NCBI RefSeq assembly: GCF_016806835.2
Contig: NZ_CP086111.1
Span: 4,767,471 to 4,831,470, forward strand
Source of the DNA: Skermanella rosea
GTDB taxonomy: Bacteria > Pseudomonadota > Alphaproteobacteria > Azospirillales > Azospirillaceae
Direction of reading: 5' to 3'
DNA: 64,000 nt
Within the stretch, counting starts at the first letter, position 1. Each line of letters starts with the position of its first letter. The position numbers and the translations under genes were made by a program. Positions 19,155 through 27,708 of the stretch are shown one piece after another. Under the pieces are notes generated by a model. That model worked only from the letters and a program-made list of their open reading frames with translations, made no database searches and was not told the origin of the DNA.

Positions 19155-20567
19155 ATGGTGTCGGCATCCGGCCGCGACGGCGAGGAGCGGAGCGACCGCG
19201 ATCCCCTGAAGGTGCTGATCCTGTCCTGGTATTTCCCGCCGTCCAACACGATCGGCGCGATCCGGGTCGGCAAGCTGGCCAAGTACCTGATGCGCCGCCA
19301 TGTGGACGTGCGGGTCGTGACCGCGCGCGAGCCCGACCTCGCCAAGACCCTGCCGCTGGAGATCCCGCCGGAACGGGTCGTCTATACCCGCGCGGTGGAC
19401 GTCAACCGGCCGATCGACGTGGTCGGCAACCTGCGCAACCGCCTGCTGCGCCGGACGCCGGCGCCGGGCGGCGGCGCTCCGGCCGGGGCCGGCGGTGCCG
19501 GCGCAGGGGGCCGAAGCTCCCTGGTCGGCAGGGTCCTGTCCACGGTCAGCGACCTCTATCTCAACCTGTCCAACCTGCCGGACCGCTATGTCGGTTGGCT
19601 GCCCTGGGCCGTCGCGGGGGCCAGGCGCACCTGCCGCGACTGGAAGCCCGACCTGATCTACGTGACCGGCCCGCCCTTCACCGCCTTCCTCGCCGGCCAC
19701 CATCTCAGCGCCCGGCTGGGCGTGCCCTGGATCGCCGAGTTCCGCGACCGCTGGGCCGACGACCCCTATTTCGAGGCGCCGGACTGGCGGATGGCGCTGC
19801 TCGACCGCATGGAACGCCGGGTCGCCGGCAGCGCCAGCGGCATCGTCACCGTGTCCGAGCCCTGGACCGAGTTCTACCGCGCCAAGTACGGCAAGCCGGT
19901 CGCGACCATCTACAACGGCTACGACCCCCAGGACTTCCCGCTGCCGACCGAGCCGCCCCCGGCCTCGCCGGACCTGACCATCACCTATGCCGGCGTGCTC
20001 TATTCCGGCCGGCGGGACCCCTCGCCGCTGTTCCAGGCGCTGGCCCTGCTGGGGCCGGAGCGGGAGCGGGTCCGGATCGAGTTCTACGGCAGCGACCCCG
20101 GGCTGGTGTTCCCCCCGGCCGAGCGGGCGGGCGTCACCGACCGGGTCACGGTCCACCCCGCCGTGCCCTACAAGCGGTCGCTGGAGATCCAGCGCCGGTC
20201 CGACGTGCTGCTGCTGCTCCAGTGGAACAACCCGCGCGAGCAGGGCAACGTGCCGGCCAAGCTGTTCGAGTATTTCGGCGTGCTCCGCCCCATCCTCGGC
20301 ATCGGCCTGGAGGACGGCGTGCCCGCGCGCCTGATCCGCGAGCGTCAGGCCGGCTTCTTCTCCAACGATCCCCAGGCCATCGCCGACCAGATCCGCCGCT
20401 GGCTGGCCGCCAAGGACGCCGCCGGCGGCCGCCTGGAACGCCTGCCGCCCGCCGCCCGCGAGGGCCTGTCGCGCGACATCCAGTTCGAGCGGCTGCTGGA
20501 TTTCTGCGCCAAGGTCATCCAGCCCGCCGCCGCCGACTGCGCCACCCGCAAGCCCAGGGACGCCTGA
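19155..20567 (+). CDS. GT-B fold glycosyltransferase (family 4)
   Basis: About 470 residues. The N-terminal domain begins LKVLILSWYFPPSNTIGAIR, the glycine-rich entry typical of family 4 transferases that act on wall or capsule glycans. A catalytic-centre stretch follows (PFTAFLAGHHLSARLGVPWI, AEFRDRWADDPYF). The C-terminal donor domain has LTITYAGVLYSGRRDPSPLF and ends with NVPAKLFEYFGVLRPILGIG, which contains the conserved glutamate. A Gly/Ala-rich linker near 115-140 is a low-complexity insertion. The start is not certain: ATG 19155 is the first good ATG, with a TTG at 19120 as alternative. It is divergent from the ligase unit and belongs to the polysaccharide region. Confidence 0.88.
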   Translation: MVSASGRDGEERSDRDPLKVLILSWYFPPSNTIGAIRVGKLAKYLMRRHVDVRVVTAREPDLAKTLPLEIPPERVVYTRAVDVNRPIDVVGNLRNRLLRRTPAPGGGAPAGAGGAGAGGRSSLVGRVLSTVSDLYLNLSNLPDRYVGWLPWAVAGARRTCRDWKPDLIYVTGPPFTAFLAGHHLSARLGVPWIAEFRDRWADDPYFEAPDWRMALLDRMERRVAGSASGIVTVSEPWTEFYRAKYGKPVATIYNGYDPQDFPLPTEPPPASPDLTITYAGVLYSGRRDPSPLFQALALLGPERERVRIEFYGSDPGLVFPPAERAGVTDRVTVHPAVPYKRSLEIQRRSDVLLLLQWNNPREQGNVPAKLFEYFGVLRPILGIGLEDGVPARLIRERQAGFFSNDPQAIADQIRRWLAAKDAAGGRLERLPPAAREGLSRDIQFERLLDFCAKVIQPAAADCATRKPRDA

Positions 20568-20688
20568 GGGACTCAGGCGAATTCCCGGACTTTTGCCATA
20601 AAAACTGCCAAGAACCGCATCGTCGGATGTCATGGAAGGATGGTACCCAGCCGACGGTTGGCAGCGTTCCGAATGACGGGGGCTGAAG

Positions 20689-21462
20689 ATGGCGCGGGCG
20701 ACGGAAGTACTTATCGCCATTGTCGGTGCAATGATCGCCGTATCCTCCGCCGCCTCGGCGGAGGAAAAGACCGTCATGATCAACACGCTGGAGTGGTGCC
20801 CCTATGTCTGCGCCGACGCCGCCGACGGCGGCTTCAACACCGTCATCGTGCGCGACGCGTTCCAGGCGATGGGCTATACGCTCCAGTACGAGATCCTCCC
20901 CTGGCAGTGCGCCGTCGCGCAGGCCAAGGACAGCGACACGGTCGCCGGCTATTTTCCCGAGTACCCGGCGGAAATCGAAGGCTTCACGCTGTCGGACAGC
21001 ATCGGCGAGAGCCCGCTCGGCCTGATAATGCCCGCCGGTGCCAAGGTGCCGGAAGTCACGCCCGCCGGCTTGGCGAAGCTGAAGCTCGGCGTCGTCAGCG
21101 GCTACGTCAACGCGGCCCCGGTGAGGGAGGCGGTCGAGAAGCATGGTCTGAAGACCGAAGGCGTGGTGGACGACGTCATCAACATTCGCAAGGTCGCCGC
21201 AGGCCGGATCGACGCGGCCGAAATCGACCGGTATGTCTTTGCCCACCTCCTCCGCACGGAAAAGCAGCTCGCCCCGTTGCGCACCCAGGTGGATTACGCC
21301 GCGACGATGGAGATCAAGACCCTCCACATCGCTTTCAACAACGGCCCTTACGGACGCAGGATCGCCGAGATCTTCGCCGAGGGACTGAAGCGGATAGACG
21401 TGAAGGCGCTGCAAAGCCGCTATTTCGCGCAGGCGCCCACGACCGGCACCGTGGCCCGCTGA
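20689..21462 (+). CDS. periplasmic solute-binding protein (family 3-like)
   Basis: 257 residues with a cleavable signal peptide (LIAIVGAMIAVSSAASA, cut near residue 24). The mature part is a type II periplasmic binding fold: MINTLEWCPYVCAD at the first strand, the domain-hinge sequence LGVVSGYVNAAPVREAVEKH and NIRKVAAGRIDAAEIDRYVF near 165-185, then LHIAFNNGPYGRRIAEIFAEG. Two cysteines close together (CPYVC) may form a disulfide. No permease or ATPase gene adjoins it, so it may be an orphan sensor or receptor rather than a transporter part. The ligand is unknown; relatives bind amino acids. Confidence 0.82.
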   Translation: MARATEVLIAIVGAMIAVSSAASAEEKTVMINTLEWCPYVCADAADGGFNTVIVRDAFQAMGYTLQYEILPWQCAVAQAKDSDTVAGYFPEYPAEIEGFTLSDSIGESPLGLIMPAGAKVPEVTPAGLAKLKLGVVSGYVNAAPVREAVEKHGLKTEGVVDDVINIRKVAAGRIDAAEIDRYVFAHLLRTEKQLAPLRTQVDYAATMEIKTLHIAFNNGPYGRRIAEIFAEGLKRIDVKALQSRYFAQAPTTGTVAR

Positions 21463-21618
21463 AGCCGCATCCATGCGATCGTCAACTCGAAAGTGCCGAA
21501 GATCCCTCTCCGCCCTCCCGACCGCCTTCGCCTTGTCGCCCCCGGGCCGGAGTCCTGTTGGCCGGATGCGTCGAGCCTTGGTGCCGGTGAGTCGCAGATC
21601 GTTTCCCGATCATCGCCA

Positions 21619-22767
21619 TCAGTAGCGGAAATCGGGCCTTGTGACCACGCCCAGCAAGGTGCCGGTGGAATTCGTGACAAGTAGCGCCTGCGGCCTTGAC
21701 GCTGGCGTCGAGCCCGCCGGGAAGAATTTCGCAGACAGGTCCCCGGTGGAAACGCCGACATCCACCGTGTCGATCAGCACCGCTGGAGTGGCGGCGACGA
21801 CGTCGGCGACGGTGGATGCCGTCACGTCGACCAACCCGCCGTCCTCGGTCGCCTTGACGGAAAAGTACTCAAGCAGCATCGTCGGAGTCAGCAGCCGGTA
21901 GGGTGGCGTAGCCGTAGGATCGGGGACAAGCGCAAGCGGCGGCCGGGCGCTTCGGACGACACCCAACGCCAAGGCGAGCGTGTCGGTCAAAGAGACGACG
22001 GTCGGCGCTACAAACTTTACCGTGGTCAGCAGCTTGCCCGGAAGGTTGGCCTCCGGTGTCGGCGCCGTACGGATCACGGCCGGCACCGTCGAGTGGCGAC
22101 TCACCCATGCTCTCGTGGATGTGCAACGGAACCCGATGAATTCCAGGATCCTGTCGTGAACCTGTTTGTGGTTGATGTGCCGGTAGTGGACAGGTTCGTG
22201 ATGCGCGACCCTGTTCCTGAAATCGTTGATGGCGGCAACCCGATCCTTGACGTAGCCTCTTCCCTTGCCAGCCGGCAGGTTGGGAAAAACCGTTTCGAGG
22301 ATGCTCTTGCCGCTCACGCGGTCAGGCAACGGCCACAGCCAGCTGTAGTCACGACGAAAGAGGTTGGACCAGAAGTCGAACGTAAGCGCTGCGACGATGT
22401 CGTCCGGACTTGGATGAATGTTCCCGTTCGCCGCCAGCCTGCTGATCGCTTTCTGAATGGCCGCCTGGGGCTGGATGTTCAGGCGTTTATACAGTCGCCC
22501 GGAAGCGGGGTCCATCCACCCAGGACCGCCGAAATTGCTTGAGAACGCCTCGTGCATCGCGTTTCGGGTTATCACCTCGGCAACGTGCAGCGGGTACAGG
22601 AACGATTTCGCGATCCTGGCATTCCAGAGATATAACTTCATTGCCATGTCGCGGTCCGAACCGCCCACAGCCACGAGGTATGGCGCCAAGCGCGAGGGCG
22701 ATATCGCCGCATCGAGGTCGCTATGCATCTGCCCTGTGTAGTGGAACAGTTCTTGACTTTCCGCCAT
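21619..22767 (-). CDS. Abi-family HEPN protein with a C-terminal CBS-like pair
   Basis: A 382-residue protein. Residues 20-235 match the Abi_2/AbiD/AbiF type: LAPYLVAVGGSDRDMAMKLY, a helix RIAKSFLYPLHVAEVITRNA, and a HEPN ribonuclease motif R184-x4-H189 in INDFRNRVAHHEP. Such proteins stop phage growth by cutting RNA. The last ~140 residues are different: PPLALVPDPTATPPYRLLTP and later ALLVTNSTGTLLGVVTRPDF look like two CBS units, a module that binds adenine nucleotides. Residues 225-260 may link the two. The gene is less GC-rich than its neighbours and stands alone, which suggests recent acquisition. The combination suggests a ligand-gated RNase; that is inference. Confidence 0.8.
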   Translation of the reverse strand: MAESQELFHYTGQMHSDLDAAISPSRLAPYLVAVGGSDRDMAMKLYLWNARIAKSFLYPLHVAEVITRNAMHEAFSSNFGGPGWMDPASGRLYKRLNIQPQAAIQKAISRLAANGNIHPSPDDIVAALTFDFWSNLFRRDYSWLWPLPDRVSGKSILETVFPNLPAGKGRGYVKDRVAAINDFRNRVAHHEPVHYRHINHKQVHDRILEFIGFRCTSTRAWVSRHSTVPAVIRTAPTPEANLPGKLLTTVKFVAPTVVSLTDTLALALGVVRSARPPLALVPDPTATPPYRLLTPTMLLEYFSVKATEDGGLVDVTASTVADVVAATPAVLIDTVDVGVSTGDLSAKFFPAGSTPASRPQALLVTNSTGTLLGVVTRPDFRY

Positions 22768-22820
22768 TGCTCACTATTCTCGGTGCCAGAGCAGCTAGCG
22801 CAACGCAAGGCGCAGCACAG

Positions 22821-22854
22821 ACCCCGGACCAGGTACGCCGCGTCCGGGGTTTTT
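22821..22854 (+). terminator. intrinsic-terminator-like hairpin, plus strand
   Basis: A perfect 9-bp stem (ACCCCGGAC / GTCCGGGGT) with a 12-base loop is followed by a T run on the plus strand. It lies about 55 bp upstream of the Abi gene, which runs the other way, so it does not end a known gene. It could end a short divergent or antisense RNA. Confidence 0.55.
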
Positions 22855-23017
22855 CATTTTCTATATAGCTGGCTGCCGATTTTCCACCCTTATAAGCTGT
22901 GGTAGCCATACAGGTACGTCGCAAGGAAGCGTCTGGGGATTTTCGGCACGTGTCAATCGCCGGTGCTCCGGCGGAACGATAGCCGTTCCGTTGCTCGGCA
23001 GGCTCCCGAACCGAACG

Positions 23018-23042
23018 CCCTCTCCTCCGGGCAGGGAGAGGG
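23018..23042. terminator. hairpin downstream of the alpha/alpha-barrel gene
   Basis: An 8-bp inverted repeat CCCTCTCC / GGAGAGGG lies 31 bp past the stop of the minus-strand gene ending at 23073. It could act as a terminator or RNA-stabilising stem for that transcript; there is no T run. The rest of the 305-bp gap 22768-23072 shows nothing else I can name. Confidence 0.35.
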
Positions 23043-23072
23043 CTGGAACGAAGGGCCGTCTCGATGCCGGCG

Positions 23073-24314
23073 TCAGCCCGCAACCTCCCGCTCCAGCTCG
23101 TTCGCGTCGATGAAGAACTTGGCGGCCCAGTTCAAATACTCGTAGGTGCCGTAGCCGCCGTCCACCGGGAAGGAGCCCTTGACGCCGCCGCGGGTTTCCG
23201 GCGGGCCGGCGGTCTCCACGGTGCGGCGGACATGGGCGTTCACCTTCAGCGCCGCGTCGCGGTACCGGGCATCGCCGGTGTCCTGGTACAGCATCAGCCA
23301 GCAATGGGCGACCTGGACGGAGCCGGTCAGGCATACCCAGTCGACCGCCGGTTGCCACTCCGCCGTCAGCCGGCCGGGCAGCGACCCGTCGGGGCCGACG
23401 CAGCCCAGCAGGCCGTCGGCCAGCCGGATGCCGGCCGCGCGGAAATCCTGGTCGGGCCGGAATCGCGACGCCTCCAGGATGCCCCGCAGCGCGTAGCCCA
23501 GCGTGTGGGTCAGCGGCCGGTGCGGCTCCTCCAGGCAGCAGTCGGCCATCCAGCCGTTGGGCCGCTGACGGCCGATGGCCCAGCGCACCTGGGCCAAGCC
23601 CGCCTCCCCCCAGCCGCGCGACGGGTCGATCCGGGCGGCCTCCAGCAGGCCCCAGGCGACATGGGTCTCGTAGCTCTTGTCGTCGGCGCGGGCGAACGGC
23701 GTCGGAAAGCGGCGCCAGCAGCCGTCCGCGTCCAGGCTACCGGCCAGCCAGTCCGCGGCCTGGGTCATGGCCGGGCGGTAGGCGTCGCCGAACTCCGCCA
23801 CGCCGGCCGCCAGCCCCAGCAGGATCTGCCCGGTGTTGAAGGTCACCGGCACGCGCGGGGTCTGGCCGACCATGCCGCCCTGGAACCCGCCCTCCGGGAA
23901 TTGGATCGACGCCAGCCAGTCCAGCATGCGCCGCGCCCGCTCGCGCAGGTCGGCATCGCCGCGCAGCCGCGCCTGGGCGATCAGCGTCGGCACGATGTAG
24001 CCGGTCGTCTCCGGGTAGGAGGGCGCCCAGCCGCCCACCAGGCTGTAGTGCCGCGCCACGCCGCCGTCGCGCGAGGCGGAGTTGTCCTGGGCCGCGCGCA
24101 GCCAGTCGAGCGATGCGGCGACCGCCGCCTCGATGCCGGGGTCGGCGCGCTGGTCGCCGGAGCGGTCCTGCCGCACGGCCGCCTTGGCCGCCGGGGGCAG
24201 CCGCTGGAAGTCCGCCAGGTGCTTAAGCGGACGCAGCCTGTCTTTGACGATCCTCGGGACCAATCTGGGCAGAAGCTCTTGAACCGGCACCGAAGTCTTT
24301 CCTCTCGTTGTCAT
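23073..24314 (-). CDS. alpha/alpha-barrel protein, possible polysaccharide-active enzyme
   Basis: 413 residues of repeated helical hairpins with the pattern of an (alpha/alpha)6 toroid: ATGYIVPTLIAQARLRGDAD type helices, SIQFPEGGFQGGMVGQTPRV, LLGLAAGVAEFGDAYRPAMT, YETHVAWGLLEAARIDPSRG, THTLGYALRGILEASRF, CLTGSVQVAHCWLMLYQDTG. Glycine-rich turns such as DGGVARHYSLVGGWAPSYPE line one face. Similar folds occur in glycoside hydrolases, polysaccharide lyases and terpene cyclases; no terpene-cyclase DxDD is seen. No signal peptide. Its start lies 92 bp inside the upstream acetyltransferase gene, an unusually long overlap; an SD-like GAGGGG precedes ATG 24314. Context points to glycan processing. 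Confidence 0.7.
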   Translation of the reverse strand: MTTRGKTSVPVQELLPRLVPRIVKDRLRPLKHLADFQRLPPAAKAAVRQDRSGDQRADPGIEAAVAASLDWLRAAQDNSASRDGGVARHYSLVGGWAPSYPETTGYIVPTLIAQARLRGDADLRERARRMLDWLASIQFPEGGFQGGMVGQTPRVPVTFNTGQILLGLAAGVAEFGDAYRPAMTQAADWLAGSLDADGCWRRFPTPFARADDKSYETHVAWGLLEAARIDPSRGWGEAGLAQVRWAIGRQRPNGWMADCCLEEPHRPLTHTLGYALRGILEASRFRPDQDFRAAGIRLADGLLGCVGPDGSLPGRLTAEWQPAVDWVCLTGSVQVAHCWLMLYQDTGDARYRDAALKVNAHVRRTVETAGPPETRGGVKGSFPVDGGYGTYEYLNWAAKFFIDANELEREVAG

Positions 24315-25359
24315 GGCCCGACCCCTCGGCGGGGTCGCGGTAGATGGTGACGCCCTGGACCATCAGGCATTCCAGGCAGGTGAACATGTCGGCCGCCCGG
24401 ATCACCCAGGCCTTGCCGTCGCCCAACTTGATCCAGCGCAGGCCGCCGTCCCGCTCCAGGTAGCGGGTGATGTGCTCGCGCACGGCCAAGCCCGTCGGCT
24501 TGTCGATGCGGTCGGCCGAGACGACCGACGAATGGGCCATGACGGCGACCTTCAAGGTTTCGCCGTTCCGGCCGGTGACCTCCCGCAGGAGCGGGCTGTC
24601 CGGCGTATAGACCGGGAACGGGAAGCTGTCGCCGCGAAGGTCCTCCAGCACGTGGTAGAAGGTGACCGGCCCCAGGTCCGTTCCCAGGCCCATCAGCCAG
24701 CCGTCCGCCTCCAGCAGCCGCCCGAAGGGGCTGTCGGCGTCGAACGCGAAGGGCGAGCGGTGATGGTCGGCGACCAGCCACTCCGCATGATCGCCCAGCG
24801 CCGCCACCGAATGGGTGGGGTGGATGCTGCGCCGGGCGCGCGGGTCTCGGCGCAGGGTCTCGGCGATCCTGCCCATGCCGGTCGGCGTCTCGCGCACGTC
24901 GAAGCGCGGGCCGGACTTCAGCGTCTCGTACATCGACCCGGTCATGGTGAAGGCCGGCATCGCCAGCGTGCCGCCCCGTGCCACGACCGTATTCTCCAGC
25001 GCCGCCAGCACCGTCGCGGCGCCGCCCTCGACGAAGCCCAGCCGGGAGAGAGAGCTGTGGACGAAGACCACGGCCCCGTCGGGCAGGCCGGCCGCCTTCA
25101 GGTCGTTTTCCAGCTCGGCCCGCCCGATCGCGCGGCGGCCGGCGCCGTGGCGCCGCTCCGACCGCTTCGCCAGGGCGGACTCGACCAGGGCGGCCCCGCC
25201 GGAAGATATGGCCGCGTTGATCGCCCGCTTCATTCCGGCCGGAAGCAGCCGGCTGGCCGCCCTGAGCAGCGGGCCGGGAACGGCCGATTCGATCATCCGA
25301 TGGATCCGTTTCCTGTTCTCCGGCGGCACCGACGCGGTCTGGCCAGGGTTCGCAGCCAT
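24223..25359 (-). CDS. AAC(3)-family N-acetyltransferase
   Basis: About 378 residues. From residue 80 it matches the aminoglycoside 3-N-acetyltransferase/YokD family: GLPDGAVVFVHSSLSRLGFV (acyl-CoA pocket), GGTLAMPAFTMTGSMYETLK, SIHPTHSVAALGDHAEWLVA and SPFGRLLEADGWLMGLGTDL. The His-containing HPTHSV motif is the catalytic region. The first 75 residues are an additional helical segment. Members in polysaccharide loci acylate amino sugars; resistance to antibiotics is not implied. The frame is open to 25590, but the ATG at 25359 has a good AGGGGAG upstream. It overlaps the alpha/alpha-barrel gene by 92 bp, so the two are co-expressed. Confidence 0.85.
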   Translation of the reverse strand: MAANPGQTASVPPENRKRIHRMIESAVPGPLLRAASRLLPAGMKRAINAAISSGGAALVESALAKRSERRHGAGRRAIGRAELENDLKAAGLPDGAVVFVHSSLSRLGFVEGGAATVLAALENTVVARGGTLAMPAFTMTGSMYETLKSGPRFDVRETPTGMGRIAETLRRDPRARRSIHPTHSVAALGDHAEWLVADHHRSPFAFDADSPFGRLLEADGWLMGLGTDLGPVTFYHVLEDLRGDSFPFPVYTPDSPLLREVTGRNGETLKVAVMAHSSVVSADRIDKPTGLAVREHITRYLERDGGLRWIKLGDGKAWVIRAADMFTCLECLMVQGVTIYRDPAEGSGHDNERKDFGAGSRASAQIGPEDRQRQAASA

Positions 25360-25740
25360 CGGTTTGTCTCCCCTTGGACTTTCTACAGTCTCGGTATGAT
25401 TACGCTGATCTTCTCCAGTCAATCGGACCCGGTCCTTTTCATAAATAAAGCTACAAATACAATCATTTCTCTTTGCTCGTGCGAGGTTGCGGGAACCGTA
25501 ATCGACCATCAATGACGCCAATGGTGAGGCCGATACTTCATATGGATTGTTGCATCTTCGGCACCGGATTCGGGAAAACTCGACCTGCAACAGCCAGCGC
25601 CTTGAAGCCGTTACCTCTTCGTTGCGGAGGTGCCGCGAATCACCCCGGCGTTACGGCCCGGATACCTCGTAAGGACAGCGGACAAGCCGCTGTCGCGTCA
25701 TGCAACTCTATGGGTTCTCATGGTTAGATCGGTTTCCACG
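25360..25740. other. intergenic region, divergent promoters expected
   Basis: About 380 bp between divergent genes. The part near 25435-25480 is AT-rich (ATAAATAAAGCTACAAATACA), a likely promoter zone for the acetyltransferase gene. Both strands have open frames here with no recognisable protein. No repeat or RNA gene seen. Confidence 0.45.
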
Positions 25741-26442
25741 ATGAGCCGGGCTCCGCTGCAGCAGCACGGCACGGAAGCCGACCCCGACCGGACGGCTCCC
25801 GGCGGCATGACAGTGGACGACAGGGCGGCGGACCATGGGGCGGCGGATGACAGGGCGCCGGACGAACCGGCAAAGGAGCGGGAGGTGACACAGAGCGTCC
25901 GGGACCGGATTCCGGATGACAGAACGCTGGAGGAACTGGCATCCGACCTGCGCGCGCTGTCCGGCCAGATCGTGACGGCCCGGGTGATGGGCCTGGACGG
26001 CCGGCCCGACACGGCCCCGCCCCCGGAGGACGACGGTTCCCACGGGCGTGCCCTGGCGCCGGCCGCCCGGATGGTCGGCGACCTGCTGTCCGCCGAGCTG
26101 GGCCGGACCCTGGAGCGGACGATGGAACAGGCGGGAGCGCGACAGCGCGAGGAGCTCGCCTCGCTCCTGCTGAACCATACCCAGGGCATGCGGGCGACCG
26201 CCGACCGGGTGGACCGGCTGATGCGCCGGCTGGAAGCCGACCGCGAACGGGAAGAGCTGCTCGGCCGCGCGCTGATCGACCGGCTGGACGCGCTTGCCGT
26301 CCGGCAGGAGGAATTGGAGGCGCTGCTCCGGCACCAGCGCCGGTCGCTCGTGCCCGACTGGGTCGCCGGCCTCCTGGCGCTCGCGGCGGTCGGAATCAGC
26401 ATCGGGTCGGCCCTGGCGATCCATTTCGGCATCCAGCCCTGA
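25741..26442 (+). CDS. coiled-coil protein with a C-terminal membrane anchor
   Basis: About 233 residues, family not recognised. The first 60 residues are acidic and low in complexity, with loose repeats DDRAADHGAADDRAPDEPA. Residues 60-205 are rich in Glu, Arg and Leu with heptad spacing (MRATADRVDRLMRRLEADRE, ALIDRLDALAVRQEELEALL), typical of coiled coils. One hydrophobic segment at the end (WVAGLLALAAVGISIGSALA) makes it tail-anchored. The start is uncertain: ATG 25720 or 25741 are candidates and neither has a clear SD. It is followed 79 bp later by the WalW-type gene. A scaffold or signalling role is possible. Confidence 0.65.
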   Translation: MSRAPLQQHGTEADPDRTAPGGMTVDDRAADHGAADDRAPDEPAKEREVTQSVRDRIPDDRTLEELASDLRALSGQIVTARVMGLDGRPDTAPPPEDDGSHGRALAPAARMVGDLLSAELGRTLERTMEQAGARQREELASLLLNHTQGMRATADRVDRLMRRLEADREREELLGRALIDRLDALAVRQEELEALLRHQRRSLVPDWVAGLLALAAVGISIGSALAIHFGIQP

Positions 26443-26521
26443 CCCACCCCCTCCATCTTGTCGCTTGCGGGCCGGCGGTGGCCGGCTAAATCAGGCACAC
26501 AACACAGACGAACGCGGGAAC

Positions 26522-27622
26522 ATGCGGGCGGAAAAGCAAAAAGTCCTGTTCGAGGACGACTGGAATCCAATCAAGGCTCCGCCCGAACTTCCCCCGATCC
26601 TGCTGGTGGTGGTGGACGCGGAGGAGGAGTTCGACTGGTCGGCCCCCTTCTCCCGCGATCAGCGCAGCGTCCGTTCCATGGCGGCCCAGGGCCCCATGCA
26701 CCGCATTTTCGAGAAGTTCGGCATCCGCCCAACCTATGTGGTCGACTATCCCGTGGCGAGCCAGCGCGACGGGCTCGAACCGCTCCGCGACCTGCTGAAG
26801 GACGATGCCTGCCTGATCGGGACCCAGCTCCATCCCTGGGTCAACCCGCCGTTCGACGAGGAGGTCTCCGAGCGCAACTCGTTCCCCGGCAACCTGCCGC
26901 CCGACCTGGAGCGGGCCAAGCTGGAGGCGCTGACCCGCGCGATCGAGGACGGGCTGGGGCTGACGCCGCGGATCTACAAGGCCGGCCGCTACGGTCTCGG
27001 CCCGCGCACCTTCCGCACGCTCGCCGACCTGGGATACTGCATCGACCTGAGCGCCGTCCCGGGAGCGGACCTCCGGGTGCATCACGGCCCGGATTTCCGG
27101 CGCGTCGAGCCGCAGCCCTACTGGATCGGCCCGCCGGGCCGGCTGCTGGAGCTGCCGCTGACCCGGGGCTATGTCGGCCTGCTGTCCGGCCAGGGCCCCG
27201 GCCTGGAAGGCGCGCTCGAGTCGCCGGTGGCCCAGGCCTGCCGGATACCCGGCGTGCTGTCGCGCCTGGGGCTGATCGACCGCATCATCCTGACCCCGGA
27301 AGGGGTGCCGCCGGCCCAGCACATGGCCCTGGTCCGCGCGATGATCCGGCGCGGCCAGCGCATCTTCATGCTGTCCTACCACAGCCCGTCCCTGGTGCCG
27401 GGGAACACGCCCTATGTGCGGACCCGGCGCGACCTGGACGTCTTCATGGACCGGGTGGAAGGCTTCTGCGAGCGGTTCTTCGGCGAGCTGGGCGGAACCG
27501 CCGGCGATCCCCTGTCGGTGCGCGACCTCCTGAAGCGGCACGCGGGGCTGGCCCGCGACGAACAGCCGAACCGGGCGCCCGCGGTCCGCCCGGCGGCCCG
27601 GCAATGCTCGTCGAGCGGCTGA
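26522..27622 (+). CDS. WalW-type polysaccharide deacetylase family protein
   Basis: About 366 residues of a NodB-related TIM-barrel fold. The first strand LLVVVDAEEEFDWSAPFSRD holds the catalytic/metal aspartate and glutamates. A second motif is LIGTQLHPWVNPPFDE (histidine ligand), and a later one is IFMLSYHSPSLVPGNTPYV. The conserved YKAGRYGLGPRTF segment is also a hallmark of the WalW subfamily, found in capsule and LPS loci. Activity would be removal of N-acetyl groups from a sugar. No signal peptide, so probably cytoplasmic. The frame is open upstream but the ATG at 26522 opens the recognised protein. The C-terminal tail (RAPAVRPAARQ) is disordered. Confidence 0.85.
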   Translation: MRAEKQKVLFEDDWNPIKAPPELPPILLVVVDAEEEFDWSAPFSRDQRSVRSMAAQGPMHRIFEKFGIRPTYVVDYPVASQRDGLEPLRDLLKDDACLIGTQLHPWVNPPFDEEVSERNSFPGNLPPDLERAKLEALTRAIEDGLGLTPRIYKAGRYGLGPRTFRTLADLGYCIDLSAVPGADLRVHHGPDFRRVEPQPYWIGPPGRLLELPLTRGYVGLLSGQGPGLEGALESPVAQACRIPGVLSRLGLIDRIILTPEGVPPAQHMALVRAMIRRGQRIFMLSYHSPSLVPGNTPYVRTRRDLDVFMDRVEGFCERFFGELGGTAGDPLSVRDLLKRHAGLARDEQPNRAPAVRPAARQCSSSG

Positions 27623-27708
27623 CCCACGATTGGCCAGTGGACGCCCGCACGGGGTTGCGCCATGGTGGGCGGGACTCGCGTACAGACAGGCAATCAGGGT
27701 TCCCCACC

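Noticed and set aside
24223-25359. Aminoglycoside resistance determinant
   Set aside because: The fold is AAC(3)-like, but the extra N-terminus and polysaccharide context fit a sugar acetyltransferase; resistance cannot be claimed.
25360-25590. N-terminal extension of the AAC(3)-type protein
   Set aside because: No homology pattern, AT-rich DNA and no SD; the ATG at 25359 has a good SD.
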